Shown: in pieces, positions 6,767-15,691 of the stretch
Layout: every line of letters starts with the position of its first letter
How positions within the stretch are numbered: position 1 is the stretch's first letter
Assembly (NCBI GenBank): GCA_015689745.1
Contig: WVSO01000035.1
Coordinates: 1-32,624 of the forward strand
DNA from: Rhodobacterales bacterium HKCCSP123
GTDB lineage: Bacteria; Pseudomonadota; Alphaproteobacteria; Rhodobacterales; Rhodobacteraceae
DNA: 32,624 bases
Direction of reading: 5' to 3'
Position numbers and translations under genes: made by a program
Notes under the pieces: model-generated
Database searches by the model: none
Told to the model about the DNA's origin: nothing
The model's input: the letters and a program-made list of their open reading frames with translations, nothing else

Positions 6767-9340
6767 TCAGCCGGTGCGCCGCAAGCTCTTCCAGAGCTCG
6801 GGCAGGATCAGAAGCGGCAGCGCGAAGCCGGCGATCAGGGCCCAGTCCGACAGGCGCAGGGGAACGGTCTGCAAGAGCGTCTGAAGCGGCGCCCAGTAGA
6901 CCGCCGCAAGCTGGGCCGCCATCATCGTGGCGAAGGCGATCAGGAGGGCGGGGTTCGACAGGTAGCCGAGCTTCCACCCCGGCGTGCGCAGCGAACGGAA
7001 GGCGAAGACGCTGGTCTTCTCGAAGACCACCATCGCCGTGAAGGCCGCCGTCCGTGCGAGGTCGGTTCCCGATGGCAGCAGCGTCTCGAAGATCCAGAGG
7101 CTCGCCAGTCCGGTGTAAAGGCCGAGCCCCAGGATCAGAGTTGCCGATGTCAGCGACAGGATCCGCTCGGTCCGCGGGCGGGGCGGGTCCTTCATCTGGG
7201 CCTTCTCGCCGGGTTCCAGCCCCAGCGCCACCGCGGTCACGCCGTCGGTGACCAGGTTCATCCAGAGGATCTGCGTGGGCAGGAAGATGAGCGGCGCCAG
7301 CATCGCCGTGTTGATCAGCAGCGCCAGGACCTCGCCCGCGTTGGAACTGAGCAGGTAGCGCACGAACTTGCGCGTGTTGTCGAACTGCCGCCGCCCCTCG
7401 GCGATGGCGCCGACGATCGTGGCGTAATTGTCGTCGAGAAGCACGAGATCGGCCGCGTCCTTGGCCACCTCGGTGCCACGGATGCCCATGGCGATGCCGA
7501 TGTCGGCCTTCCTGAGGGCGGGCGCGTCGTTCACGCCGTCGCCAGTCATGCCCACGGTTTCGCCCTTTGCCTGCAGCGCCGCGATGATGCGCAGCTTGTG
7601 GGCGGGCGAGACGCGGGCGAAGGCGACCTCGCCCGCGACCGTGTCGGAGAGCGCGGCTTCGTCCATCGCCTCGATCTCGGGGCCGGTGACGACCCGGGCC
7701 GCGGGCAGGCCGAGCGCAGCGGCGATGGCGCGCGCGGTTTCGGGGTGGTCACCGGTGATCATCAGCGTGCGGATGCCGGCCGACTGGGCCGCTGCGATCG
7801 CCTCGGCCACCTCGGCGCGGGGCGGGTCGATGAGGCCGGCAAGCCCGATGAGCGTCAGGTCCTCTTCGGTGATGCGGTCGCCGGTCGTCGGCCGCCGGGC
7901 CAGTGCGATGACGCGCATCCCGTCCTCGGCCATGGCATGTGCCGCCGCGCGGGCGCCCTCGGCCCGGTCCGGCGTGAGGGGCAGGGGGCCGTCCCCCGTC
8001 TCGATCCGCGTGCAGAGCTCGATGACCAGTTCGGGCGCTCCCTTGGTCAGGATGCGGTTCCCGTCCCCGTCGCCGAGGAGCACGCTCATCCGCTTGCGGT
8101 CCGAGGTGAAGGGGAGTTCCGCGATCACCGCGTTACGGTCGGGCGCCTCGGCCCAGGCCTTGTGCGCCATCACGATCAGCGCGGCCTCGGTCGGATCGCC
8201 AAGGGCCCGCCAGCCGTCGCCCTCGCGCCTCAACCGTGCGTGGGTGCAGGCGAGCGCCACCTCCGAGGCCCGCGCGATCACCGGATCGTCGCTTGCGCGG
8301 CGCTTTTCACCGTCGCGCTCGAAATGACCCGTGGGGTCGTAGCCGCTTCCGCTGACGACATAGTCGCCCGCCGCGGTCCAGAGCCGTCGCACCGTCATCG
8401 CGTTCTCGGTCAGCGTGCCGGTCTTGTCGGTGCAGATCACGCTCGCCGCGCCCAGCGTCTCGACCGCCTGAAGGTGGCGCACCAGCGCCTGCCGCCGCGC
8501 CATCGCGCCAGCGCCGAGGGCGAGCGTCACGGTCACGACCGCGGGCAGCCCCTCGGGCACCATCGCGACGGCCATCGAGAGACCCAGCATGAAGACCTGC
8601 ATCGCCTCGAGCCCGCGCCAGGCGCCCATGCCCGCGACAACGGCGGCGACCGCCAGCGCGATCCAGCCCAGTTGCCGGGCGAGGTGCCCAAGCTCGCGCT
8701 GGAGCGAGGTTTCGGCGGTCTTGACGGTGCCGGTCAATTCGGCCACCTGCCCGAATTCGGTCGCCGCCCCGATCCGGGTCACCCGCGCCTCGGCATGGCC
8801 ACGGGTGACGGTGGTGCCGCCGAAGATCGCCGCCCCCGCCGGTTTCGAGACCGGCACGGATTCGCCCGTCAGCACCGCCTCGTCGAGGCCGAGGCCCGCT
8901 TCCGCCAGGATCTCGGCATCGGCGGGCACGCGGTCGCCCTCGGCCAGGAGGATCACGTCGCCCGGCACCAGTTCGCGGGCGGGGATCACCTGTTCGCGGC
9001 CCTCGCGCATGACGACCGCCTGCGGCGACATCATCGCCTTCAGCGACCGGATCGCCCGCTCGGCCCGCCACTCCTGCACGAAGCCAAGGGCGGCGTTCAG
9101 GATCACGACCGCACCGATGGCGATGGCGTCCACCACCTCGCCGAGCGCCAGCGCGATGGCGGCGGCCCCGATCAGCATGAGCACGAGAAGACCGGAGACC
9201 TGCCGCCAGAGCACCGTGACGGGCGAGACCGGCTTGCCCTCGGGAAGCTCGTTCCAGCCATGCGCGGCCCGCGCCGCCGCGACCTCGGGCGCGCTCAGCC
9301 CGTGGGGCTGGGATGATCTGGGGTCCCGGTCCGCCTGCAC
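6767..9340 (-). CDS. P2A-type cation-transporting ATPase, probably Ca2+
   Basis: This 857-residue membrane pump has all P-type landmarks: TGES (158-161), PEGLP in M4 (262-266), phosphorylation site DKTGTLT (D305), and MTGDGVNDAP in the hinge. Ca2+-ATPase ligands are conserved in M4 (E of PEGLP), M5 (N and E of SSNAGEV) and M6 (N, T and D of MNLVTDG), favouring Ca2+ over Mg2+ or monovalent ions. The N-terminal cation-ATPase domain begins with a typical GLSAPEVAAARAAHGWNELP. No metal-binding HMA domain is present. The start is GTG (complement of 9338-9340). It diverges from ppsA, and the 133-bp space contains a perfect FNR-type palindrome. This suggests oxygen-responsive control, though which gene is controlled is inferred. 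The substrate is not proven by sequence. Confidence 0.85.
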   Translation of the reverse strand: MQADRDPRSSQPHGLSAPEVAAARAAHGWNELPEGKPVSPVTVLWRQVSGLLVLMLIGAAAIALALGEVVDAIAIGAVVILNAALGFVQEWRAERAIRSLKAMMSPQAVVMREGREQVIPARELVPGDVILLAEGDRVPADAEILAEAGLGLDEAVLTGESVPVSKPAGAAIFGGTTVTRGHAEARVTRIGAATEFGQVAELTGTVKTAETSLQRELGHLARQLGWIALAVAAVVAGMGAWRGLEAMQVFMLGLSMAVAMVPEGLPAVVTVTLALGAGAMARRQALVRHLQAVETLGAASVICTDKTGTLTENAMTVRRLWTAAGDYVVSGSGYDPTGHFERDGEKRRASDDPVIARASEVALACTHARLRREGDGWRALGDPTEAALIVMAHKAWAEAPDRNAVIAELPFTSDRKRMSVLLGDGDGNRILTKGAPELVIELCTRIETGDGPLPLTPDRAEGARAAAHAMAEDGMRVIALARRPTTGDRITEEDLTLIGLAGLIDPPRAEVAEAIAAAQSAGIRTLMITGDHPETARAIAAALGLPAARVVTGPEIEAMDEAALSDTVAGEVAFARVSPAHKLRIIAALQAKGETVGMTGDGVNDAPALRKADIGIAMGIRGTEVAKDAADLVLLDDNYATIVGAIAEGRRQFDNTRKFVRYLLSSNAGEVLALLINTAMLAPLIFLPTQILWMNLVTDGVTAVALGLEPGEKAQMKDPPRPRTERILSLTSATLILGLGLYTGLASLWIFETLLPSGTDLARTAAFTAMVVFEKTSVFAFRSLRTPGWKLGYLSNPALLIAFATMMAAQLAAVYWAPLQTLLQTVPLRLSDWALIAGFALPLLILPELWKSLRRTG

Positions 9341-9392
9341 CGCGCGCCTCTTCTGCCTGCGGTGATCCTAGGTTCTTGTGCCTGCAAACTGT

Positions 9393-9406
9393 TTGACACG
9401 GGTCAA
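9393..9406. promoter_or_regulatory. FNR/FnrL-type binding site
   Basis: TTGACACGGGTCAA is a perfect TTGAC-N4-GTCAA palindrome and fits the FnrL consensus TTGAY-N4-RTCAA of Rhodobacteraceae. It lies 53 bp from the start of the P-type ATPase and 67 bp before ppsA, so it could serve either gene. The same architecture occurs at 26610-26623. Other Crp/Fnr members such as NnrR- or DnrD-type regulators share this consensus. Confidence 0.75.
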
Positions 9407-9473
9407 GGTGGAGCGGGTCATCGCGGCCCTAGGGTGGCCCGGAGATGCGAGGAACACAGCGGAGGAACGCGGG

Positions 9474-11849
9474 ATGTCGGCCAACCTGATCTGGTTCGAG
9501 GAATTGAAGCGCGAGGACGTGGCGCTCGTCGGCGGCAAGAACTCGTCGCTGGGCGAGATGATCTCGACGCTGGGGCCCAAGGGCATCCGCGTGCCGACGG
9601 GCTTCGCGACCACCTCGGACGCCTACCGCGCCTTCGTGGCCGAGAACGACCTGGGCTCCGTCATCGCCGATCACGTGGCCGCGCTGGAGGCCGGGCGGAT
9701 GACCCTGGCCGAGGTGGGCGCTGCGCTCCGCACGGCCTTCGAGCGCGGGCACTGGCCCAAGGCGGTCGAGGCCGACATCCGCGCCGCCTACCGCGCGCTG
9801 GGCGAGAAGCTGGGGCAGGAGGCACCTTCGGTCGCCGTCAGGTCCTCGGCCACCGCCGAAGACCTGCCCGACGCGAGTTTCGCCGGCCAGCAGGAGACGT
9901 TCCTCAACATCACGGGCGAAGACGCGCTGATCGCCGCCTGCCGCCGCTGCTATGCCTCGCTCTTCACCGACCGGGCGATCAGCTACCGCCGCGTGCAGGG
10001 CTTCGACCATTCCGAGGTCGCGCTGTCGGTGGGCGTGCAGATGATGGTGCGCTCGGACATCTCGTCCTCGGGCGTGATGTTCTCGATCGACACGGAAACC
10101 GGCTGCGACCGTTTCGTGCTGATCACCGGGGCCTGGGGGCTGGGCGAGAACGTGGTGCAGGGCGCGGTCGACCCCGACGAGTTCATGGTCTTCAAGCCCT
10201 TCGCGGCCGACCCCGCGCTCAGCCCCATCGTCGCCAAGGACCTCGGCGCGAAGGAGGTCAAGATGATCTACGGCCGCGAGGGCGAGCCGCAGACGCGCAA
10301 CGTGCCCACGTCGAAGGCCGAGCGCGCGCGCTTCACCCTCAGCGACCCGGAGGTGCTGGAACTGGCGCGCATGGCGATCACGATCGAGGATCACTATGGC
10401 TTGCCCATGGACATGGAATGGGCCAGGGACGGGATCACGGGCGAGCTCTACATCGTTCAGGCCCGGCCCGAGACGGTTCAGTCGCGCAAATCAAGCCACG
10501 TTCTGCAATCCTACAGCGTCAAGCCTGCCGGGCCGAAACTGCTGGAAGGGCTCAGCGTCGGCAACGCGGCGGCGGCGGGCCGCGCCTGCCTGATCCACTC
10601 GGCGGCCGATATCGACAAGTTCGTCGATGGCTCGGTGCTTGTCACCTCGATCACCGACCCCGACTGGGTGCCGATCATGAAGCGCGCGGCGGCCATCGTG
10701 ACCGACCACGGCGGGCGCACGTCCCATGCCGCCATCGTCAGCCGCGAGCTCGGCCTGCCCGCCATCGTCGGCACCGGTGACGCGACCCACGTCCTGCACG
10801 ATGGGCAGGACCTGACCGTCTCCTGCGCCGAGGGCGACAAGGGCACGATCTACGACGGGATCGGCGAGATCACGACCGAGGACATCAGCCTCGACGACAT
10901 CCCCGAGACGCGCACCCGCGTGATGCTGAACGTGGCCGATCCGTCGGCCGCGACGCGCTGGTGGCGGCTGCCCGCGGCGGGGGTGGGGCTTGCCCGGATG
11001 GAGTTCCTGATCTCGAACGTCATCAAGGCGCATCCGCTCGCCCTGTTGGATTACGAGACCCTGACGGACGCGCAGGTGAAGGACGACCTGGCAAAGCTCA
11101 CCCGCGGCTACGACAGCCCCACCGACTATTTCATCGAGACGCTGGCCCGCGGTTTGGGCCGCATCGCCGCGATCTGGTATCCCGAGCCGGTCATCATCCG
11201 CCTGTCGGATTTCAAGTCGAACGAATATGCCGAGCTTCTGGGCGGCACGCTCTACGAGCCCGAGGAAGAGAACCCGATGATCGGGTTGCGCGGGGCCGCG
11301 CGCTACTACTCCGAGTTCTACGAACGCGCCTTTGCCCTCGAATGCCACGCGATCAGGCGGCTCCGGGGCGAGATGGGCTTCGACAATGCCGTCATCATGG
11401 TCCCCTTCTGCCGCTCCCCGGAGGAGGCCGACCGCGTGGCCGAGGTGATGGCGCGCTACGGTCTCGAACGCGGCAAGGACGGGCTGCAGCTTTACGTCAT
11501 GACCGAGATCCCCTCGAACGTGATCCGGGCCGAGGAGTTTGCCGAGCGTTTCGACGGGTTTTCCATCGGCTCGAACGACCTGACGCAGCTGACCCTCGGC
11601 GTCGATCGCGACAGCGGCGAGCTGGCCCATGTCTTCAAGGAACGCGACCCCGCGGTGCTGTGGATGATCCGCGAGGCCATCGCGCGGGCGAAGAAAGCCG
11701 GGCGCAAGATCGGGCTTTGCGGGCAGGCGCCCTCGAACGACCCGGCCTTCGCCCGGCTGCTGGTCGAGGCCGGGATCGACACGATTTCCGTCACGCCCGA
11801 CAGTTTCCTCGACGTGAAGCGGAACGTGGCCGAGGCGGAGAAAGGGTAG
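9474..11849 (+). CDS. ppsA: Phosphoenolpyruvate synthase
   Basis: It converts pyruvate and ATP to PEP, AMP and phosphate for gluconeogenesis. The 791 residues have the family layout. The N-terminal ATP-grasp domain opens with NLIWFEELKREDVALVGGKNSSLGEM and contains VAVRSSATAEDLPDASFAGQQET. The central phosphohistidine domain has GGRTSHAAIVSREL, whose His is phosphorylated. The C-terminal PEP/pyruvate barrel has the SIGSNDLTQLTLGVDRD motif and the catalytic-cysteine segment LCGQAPS. The length is that of PEP synthase rather than the longer pyruvate phosphate dikinase. The ATG at 9474 follows a GGAGG site. The FNR-type palindrome upstream suggests control by oxygen, sensible for a lithoautotroph or mixotroph that must make sugar. 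Confidence 0.92.
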   Translation: MSANLIWFEELKREDVALVGGKNSSLGEMISTLGPKGIRVPTGFATTSDAYRAFVAENDLGSVIADHVAALEAGRMTLAEVGAALRTAFERGHWPKAVEADIRAAYRALGEKLGQEAPSVAVRSSATAEDLPDASFAGQQETFLNITGEDALIAACRRCYASLFTDRAISYRRVQGFDHSEVALSVGVQMMVRSDISSSGVMFSIDTETGCDRFVLITGAWGLGENVVQGAVDPDEFMVFKPFAADPALSPIVAKDLGAKEVKMIYGREGEPQTRNVPTSKAERARFTLSDPEVLELARMAITIEDHYGLPMDMEWARDGITGELYIVQARPETVQSRKSSHVLQSYSVKPAGPKLLEGLSVGNAAAAGRACLIHSAADIDKFVDGSVLVTSITDPDWVPIMKRAAAIVTDHGGRTSHAAIVSRELGLPAIVGTGDATHVLHDGQDLTVSCAEGDKGTIYDGIGEITTEDISLDDIPETRTRVMLNVADPSAATRWWRLPAAGVGLARMEFLISNVIKAHPLALLDYETLTDAQVKDDLAKLTRGYDSPTDYFIETLARGLGRIAAIWYPEPVIIRLSDFKSNEYAELLGGTLYEPEEENPMIGLRGAARYYSEFYERAFALECHAIRRLRGEMGFDNAVIMVPFCRSPEEADRVAEVMARYGLERGKDGLQLYVMTEIPSNVIRAEEFAERFDGFSIGSNDLTQLTLGVDRDSGELAHVFKERDPAVLWMIREAIARAKKAGRKIGLCGQAPSNDPAFARLLVEAGIDTISVTPDSFLDVKRNVAEAEKG

Positions 11850-11934
11850 GGGAAGGCCGGCCCTGCCGGACGGCGCGGAGTGTCATCACGGTCCGGCCTG
11901 ACGGGGGCTTCACGTTTGCAGTCGAGATCGGCGT

Positions 11935-12345
11935 CTATCCGGGGAGCCCGTCCAGCGTCTCGATGGCGGCCAGGTCGTTGTCCCATTCGGCGCGACTTGC
12001 GTGGCAGATATGCGCGTCCGGCCGCAGGGTGATGGGGTGATCCATCGATCCCGCCGGCACGACAAGCAGGCCGAGCTCTTGCTGAAGGACGGGCAAGGCC
12101 GACCCGCACTCCGCGCAGAAGCTCTTGGTATGCCGTGTTCCGGGGAGATTGAATGTCCTGACATTCCTCTCCCCCGTCAGCCAGTCGAGCCGTGCCACGG
12201 TGGAGAACAGGTTTGCCGAATGGGCCGAGCCGCTATCCTTGCGGCAGCGGGAGCAGTGGCACAGGAAGAAGCTCTCGAACGCGCCCGAGATGCGGAACGT
12301 CACGGCGCCGCAGAGGCATCCTCCGGTGGTCCGGGTGTCGGTCAT
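11935..12345 (-). CDS. GFA family zinc-binding protein
   Basis: This 136-residue protein belongs to the glutathione-dependent formaldehyde-activating enzyme/CENP-V family. The zinc-ligand cysteines are visible at C10 and C12 (GGCLCGAVTF), C29, C31 and C34 (FLCHCSRCRKDSGS), and C77 and C80 (FCAECGS). The length is normal. Family members named GFA have been proposed to bind S-hydroxymethylglutathione, but most are uncharacterised and no reaction can be assigned here. The start at 12345 has a GGAAG-like ribosome site. It is a single gene convergent with ppsA and divergent from the AIM24-like gene. No regulatory site was recognised. Confidence 0.85.
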   Translation of the reverse strand: MTDTRTTGGCLCGAVTFRISGAFESFFLCHCSRCRKDSGSAHSANLFSTVARLDWLTGERNVRTFNLPGTRHTKSFCAECGSALPVLQQELGLLVVPAGSMDHPITLRPDAHICHASRAEWDNDLAAIETLDGLPG

Positions 12346-12601
12346 TCAACTTCCTTTCAAGCGGCCAAGGTGCCAACGCCAGCGCGTATCGTGGCGTTCG
12401 TGTATCTGCGGTCGGGGTCTCGGTCAAAACGGGCCCGAACCCGCCACGCCCGCGCGGCTCGACCGATGCCGAGGCCGGGACGGGGTAGGGGTTTCCTCCA
12501 GCCGCGGGCCGCTTCCCCGACAGGCCGGGCTCGCCTAAGCTGCGGGCCGCGGGCGCCGTGGCCCGCCCGTGCAACTCAGAACGCTGGAAGGACGCAGACC
12601 G

Positions 12602-13387
12602 ATGCAATGCCACGAGGTTGATTACGAGATCTTCGGTGACGACATGCAGATCGTCGAGGTGGAGCTCGACCCCGGAGAGGTCGTGATCGCCGAGGCGGGC
12701 GCGATGAACTACATGGAGGACGGCATCGGCTTCGAGACCCGGATGGGCGACGGCGCGCGCCCCTCGGGCGGGATCATGGACTCGCTTCTGAGCGTCGGCA
12801 AACGCGTGCTGACGGGCGAGTCGATCTTCATGACCCATTTCCGCAACGACGGGCAGGGCAAGAAGCGCGTGGCCTTCGCCGCCCCCTATCCGGGCAAGAT
12901 CATCCCCGTGGACATGGCCGAGGTCGGCGGCACGCTGATCTGCCAGAAGGATGCATTCCTCTGCGCGGCCTTCGGCACGACGACCGACATCGCCTTCCAG
13001 CGCAAGCTTGGCGTGGGCTTCTTCGGGGGCGAGGGCTTCATCCTGCAGCGGCTGAACGGCGACGGCATGGCCTTCATCCATGTCGGCGGCACGGTGATCC
13101 GGCGCGAGCTGCAGCCGGGCGAGGTGCTGCGCGTCGATACCGGCTGCCTCGCGGCCATGTCGGGGACGGTGCAGTACGACATCGAGCGGTCGGGCAACCT
13201 GAAGTCGATGATCTTCGGCGGCGAGGGGATTTTCCTCGCCACGCTGCGCGGGCCGGGGACGGTCTACCTGCAAAGCCTTCCCTTCTCCCGGCTGGCCGAC
13301 CGGGTGCTGCGCGCGGCGATGCCGGGCGGCCGCAAGGGCGAGGGCTCGGTCCTCGGTGGGCTCGGGGACATGTTCGGCGACCGCTAG
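12602..13387 (+). CDS. TIGR00266/AIM24 family protein
   Basis: This 261-residue protein is built of repeated beta-rich segments typical of the AIM24 family. Examples are [36 protein letters not shown]-type [22 protein letters not shown], and [20 protein letters not shown]. The C terminus is Gly-rich and ends [10 protein letters not shown]. The start at 12602 is preceded by GGAAGGA. Homologues are widespread and of unknown biochemical role; the yeast relative affects mitochondrial inner-membrane organisation. There is no signal peptide or cofactor motif. It ends 18 bp from the convergent HExxH protein gene. No link to sulfur metabolism is apparent. Confidence 0.85.
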   Translation: MQCHEVDYEIFGDDMQIVEVELDPGEVVIAEAGAMNYMEDGIGFETRMGDGARPSGGIMDSLLSVGKRVLTGESIFMTHFRNDGQGKKRVAFAAPYPGKIIPVDMAEVGGTLICQKDAFLCAAFGTTTDIAFQRKLGVGFFGGEGFILQRLNGDGMAFIHVGGTVIRRELQPGEVLRVDTGCLAAMSGTVQYDIERSGNLKSMIFGGEGIFLATLRGPGTVYLQSLPFSRLADRVLRAAMPGGRKGEGSVLGGLGDMFGDR

Positions 13388-13405
13388 GCGCGGCGCGCCC
13401 CGGCG

Positions 13406-14089
13406 CTATCGCGGGTCGGTCTCGAAGCTGCGCCGGCCCGCGATGATGTCGCCGACCAGCGCGCAGCCGTTGCCGGGCGCCTTGAAATGCAGCCAGGCAT
13501 TGGCCGAGAAGCGGCGGGGCGACATCCGGTAGATCCAGATGTTGATCCGCCCCTCGGCGGGCGCGGTGAACCCCGCCGCGTCGAGGACCAGCGCGCGCCA
13601 CTCGGGGTGCATCTGCTCCAGTTCCATCGCCGCCGCGATGTATTCGTGGTCGGTCAGGGCAATCTCCCGCCCCGCCGCCGTCTGGAAGACGAGCGCATGG
13701 GCCAGTTCGTGTGTCAGGAGCGTCCGAACCAGCACCTCGGGGGGCAGCTGCGCGTAAGGGTCCGCCGCCTCGACCAGCCCGGCGTAATCGTCGCGGATCA
13801 CGATGCGTACGCGGTCGTAGTCGCAGTCGAAGGCCGCGAGGCAGGTCGCGAAAGGGTGGGGCACCTCGTCCACGACATCTACGCGGATCGGGCGGGTCTG
13901 CCCGAGCGAGCAGGCGGTCATCGTCGTGATGGCCTCGTGCGAGATGCGGCAGAGGTCTTCGGCAAGCGCGGGCGGTGCCCCCCCGATGGCGACCTGCCCC
14001 TCGGCGCAGTCGGTGACCTGCGCGGCGGCAGGGCCGGCCAGTGCGAGGACCAGCGCGGCGAGGCGCAAGACGTGCCTGGGCCGTGACAT
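13406..14089 (-). CDS. Secreted HExxH-motif putative metalloprotein in the soxSRT operon
   Basis: This 227-residue protein has a cleavable Sec signal (VLRLAALVLALAGPAAAQ, cleavage near residue 24), so it should be periplasmic. The motif THELAHALVF places HELAH at residues 127-131, the zinc-binding signature of gluzincin-type peptidases. A possible third ligand cannot be fixed by eye. Several cysteines (28, 47, 60, 83, 89 and one near the end) could form disulfides. It begins 49 bp after soxT with a GGAGGGAT ribosome site, so it is probably the fourth gene of soxS-soxR-soxT. I do not recognise a named family. A role in maturing or turning over periplasmic Sox proteins is conjecture. Confidence 0.7.
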   Translation of the reverse strand: MSRPRHVLRLAALVLALAGPAAAQVTDCAEGQVAIGGAPPALAEDLCRISHEAITTMTACSLGQTRPIRVDVVDEVPHPFATCLAAFDCDYDRVRIVIRDDYAGLVEAADPYAQLPPEVLVRTLLTHELAHALVFQTAAGREIALTDHEYIAAAMELEQMHPEWRALVLDAAGFTAPAEGRINIWIYRMSPRRFSANAWLHFKAPGNGCALVGDIIAGRRSFETDPR

Positions 14090-14138
14090 GGTGATCCCTC
14101 CGTCCCCTTTCTGCTCGGGCGGCCCGTCGCCGCCGGGC

Positions 14139-15212
14139 TCAGACCTCGCGTGCGAGGCCCAGCCCCTCGATCAGCTGGCGCAGGCCGAACCATGCCCCGA
14201 GCCAGATCGCGAGCGCCACCACCGGCGCGTGGAACGACAGGAGCGACAGGGCGGACAAGCCCTGGCCGACCGAGCATCCGGCCGCGATCACCGCGCCGAA
14301 GCCCATGAGGATGGCGCCACCCATCTGCCGCTTCAGCTCGCGCGGGTCGTCGCAGGCCTCCCAGCGGAACCCGTCGCGGATGAGCGACCCGATGAAGGCG
14401 CCGATCAGGACGCCCGCGACCGAGCCGATGGCGAAATCGGGCTGCAGCCCGGACGAGAACATCGCGTAGCGGATCGAGTCGCCCACGGGCGCGGTGAAGG
14501 TGTGGGATTGCACCAGCCACGGCTCGAAGCCGGTGTTGGCGACCCAGGCCGTGCCGAGGAAGCCGCTCGAGATCGCGCTGCCCGCGGCGGCGGCCCAGAA
14601 GAGCTCTTTCCAGTGACCGCTCCGCAGAAGCGCCCCCCCCGCGGCCAGGATCAGCACCAGGCCGAGCGCCCCGCCGATCGCCCAGGGCGCAAGCCCCGTC
14701 GCCTCGCCCAGCCAATGCGCCCAGCCCTGCGCCGCCTCGGGGTGCGGTTCGAACGGGAAGAGGCGCGCGCGGAGCGCCGCGAGCGGCCCCGACAGGGCGA
14801 CATAGGCGGCGATCCCCATGACGACCGCGATGACCATGGCGCGCAGGTCGCCGCCGCCCAGCCGCGCGAGCATGCCGTAGCCGCAGTTGCCCGCCTGCGC
14901 CATGCCGTAGCCGAACATCAGCCCGCCGATGGCGGCACCCGCCAGCGTGAAGCCGTTCATCAGGTAGATCGCCTCGTGCAGCCGGATCAGCCCCGCGGCC
15001 TCGGCCGTGAAATTGACCGTCATCGCCGCGCCGAGGGCAACGCCCCACATCCAGAGCCGCGCGCGGTCGTGGCCGTAATGCACATCCTCGATCATGCCGA
15101 GCGTGCAGAACCGCCCGAGGCGGGCGGCCAGGCCGAGAACGAGGCCACCGGACAGACCGATAAGCGTGATCGTCCACGCCTCTCCCAGCGTGGCGAGCAG
15201 GGTGTCGAGCAT
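14139..15212 (-). CDS. soxT: SoxT, YeeE/YedE family sulfur-compound permease
   Basis: This polytopic inner-membrane protein of 357 residues has the YeeE/YedE cysteine triad: GRFCTLGM (C36), AGNCGYGML (C110) and AAGCSVGQG (C313). The family moves thiosulfate or related sulfane species. In other alphaproteobacteria the soxT gene beside soxR/soxS was linked to sulfur-compound transport and induction of sox genes. Here it follows soxR by 46 bp and has a GGGAGGG ribosome site before ATG at 15212. It is clearly diverged from the permease at 5353-6477, for example GNCGYGM instead of GCANKT, so the two are not a recent duplicate. The direction of transport is not shown by sequence. Confidence 0.85.
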   Translation of the reverse strand: MLDTLLATLGEAWTITLIGLSGGLVLGLAARLGRFCTLGMIEDVHYGHDRARLWMWGVALGAAMTVNFTAEAAGLIRLHEAIYLMNGFTLAGAAIGGLMFGYGMAQAGNCGYGMLARLGGGDLRAMVIAVVMGIAAYVALSGPLAALRARLFPFEPHPEAAQGWAHWLGEATGLAPWAIGGALGLVLILAAGGALLRSGHWKELFWAAAAGSAISSGFLGTAWVANTGFEPWLVQSHTFTAPVGDSIRYAMFSSGLQPDFAIGSVAGVLIGAFIGSLIRDGFRWEACDDPRELKRQMGGAILMGFGAVIAAGCSVGQGLSALSLLSFHAPVVALAIWLGAWFGLRQLIEGLGLAREV

Positions 15213-15258
15213 GTTCCCTCCCTTGGACCCGGGCCTGCGACGGCGGGGCGGCAGAGGC

Positions 15259-15645
15259 TCAGGTGCAGAACAACTCGTAAACGCGCTCGATGATCACGCG
15301 CGCCCTGTCATCTGTCAAACGGTAATAGATCTGCTTGCCGTCGCGTCGGGCGGTCACCAGACCCTCGAGCCTGAGGCGCGAAAGCTGCTGCGAGACGGCA
15401 GCCTGGCGGGTGGCGAGCATCGCCTCGATCTCGGTCACCGATTTCTCGCCATTGGCCAGCGAGCAGAGGATCATCAGCCGCCCCTCGTGGCTGATCGCCT
15501 TGAGGAAATCCGACGCCGTCTGGGCATTGTCGCGAATTCGGCGCCAGGTCGCGTCATCCATGGGCTCGTCGATCCTGGGCAGGATCGCGGAGACCATGAC
15601 GCCGTCATCGGGGTCGATGGGCGTGCTGTTGTCACGCGGGCTCAT
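15259..15645 (-). CDS. soxR: SoxR, ArsR-family sulfur-responsive repressor (BigR/SqrR type)
   Basis: This 128-residue winged-helix regulator has a recognition region TRQAAVSQQLSRLRLEGLVTARRDGKQIYYRL (about 79-110). Two cysteines, C61 (RLMILCSL) and C127 (YELFC), are 66 residues apart. The persulfide sensor SqrR of Rhodobacter uses C41 and C107, the same spacing, which form a tetrasulfide bridge with reactive sulfur. I therefore expect the same switch here: repression without sulfide or thiosulfate, release with them. The start ATG at 15645 is chosen because it gives the normal family length; the longer reading back to 15774 would overlap soxS. It lies between soxS and soxT. Candidate operators are at 16130-16151, 17554-17575 and 19915-19930. 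Confidence 0.9.
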   Translation of the reverse strand: MSPRDNSTPIDPDDGVMVSAILPRIDEPMDDATWRRIRDNAQTASDFLKAISHEGRLMILCSLANGEKSVTEIEAMLATRQAAVSQQLSRLRLEGLVTARRDGKQIYYRLTDDRARVIIERVYELFCT

Positions 15646-15691
15646 GGCGCCATCCTCTGCGCTGCAATGCAGCAAATCAAGCGGCGACGGC

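Noticed and set aside
6689-9316. Very long plus-strand open frame opposite the P-type ATPase
   Set aside because: It is a GC-rich antisense shadow: rich in Arg, Gly, His and Asp with no domain, while the minus strand has all P-type ATPase motifs.
11850-11934. GC-rich repeats after ppsA as a terminator
   Set aside because: The repeated GCCGG units pair poorly and have no T tract; not enough to call.
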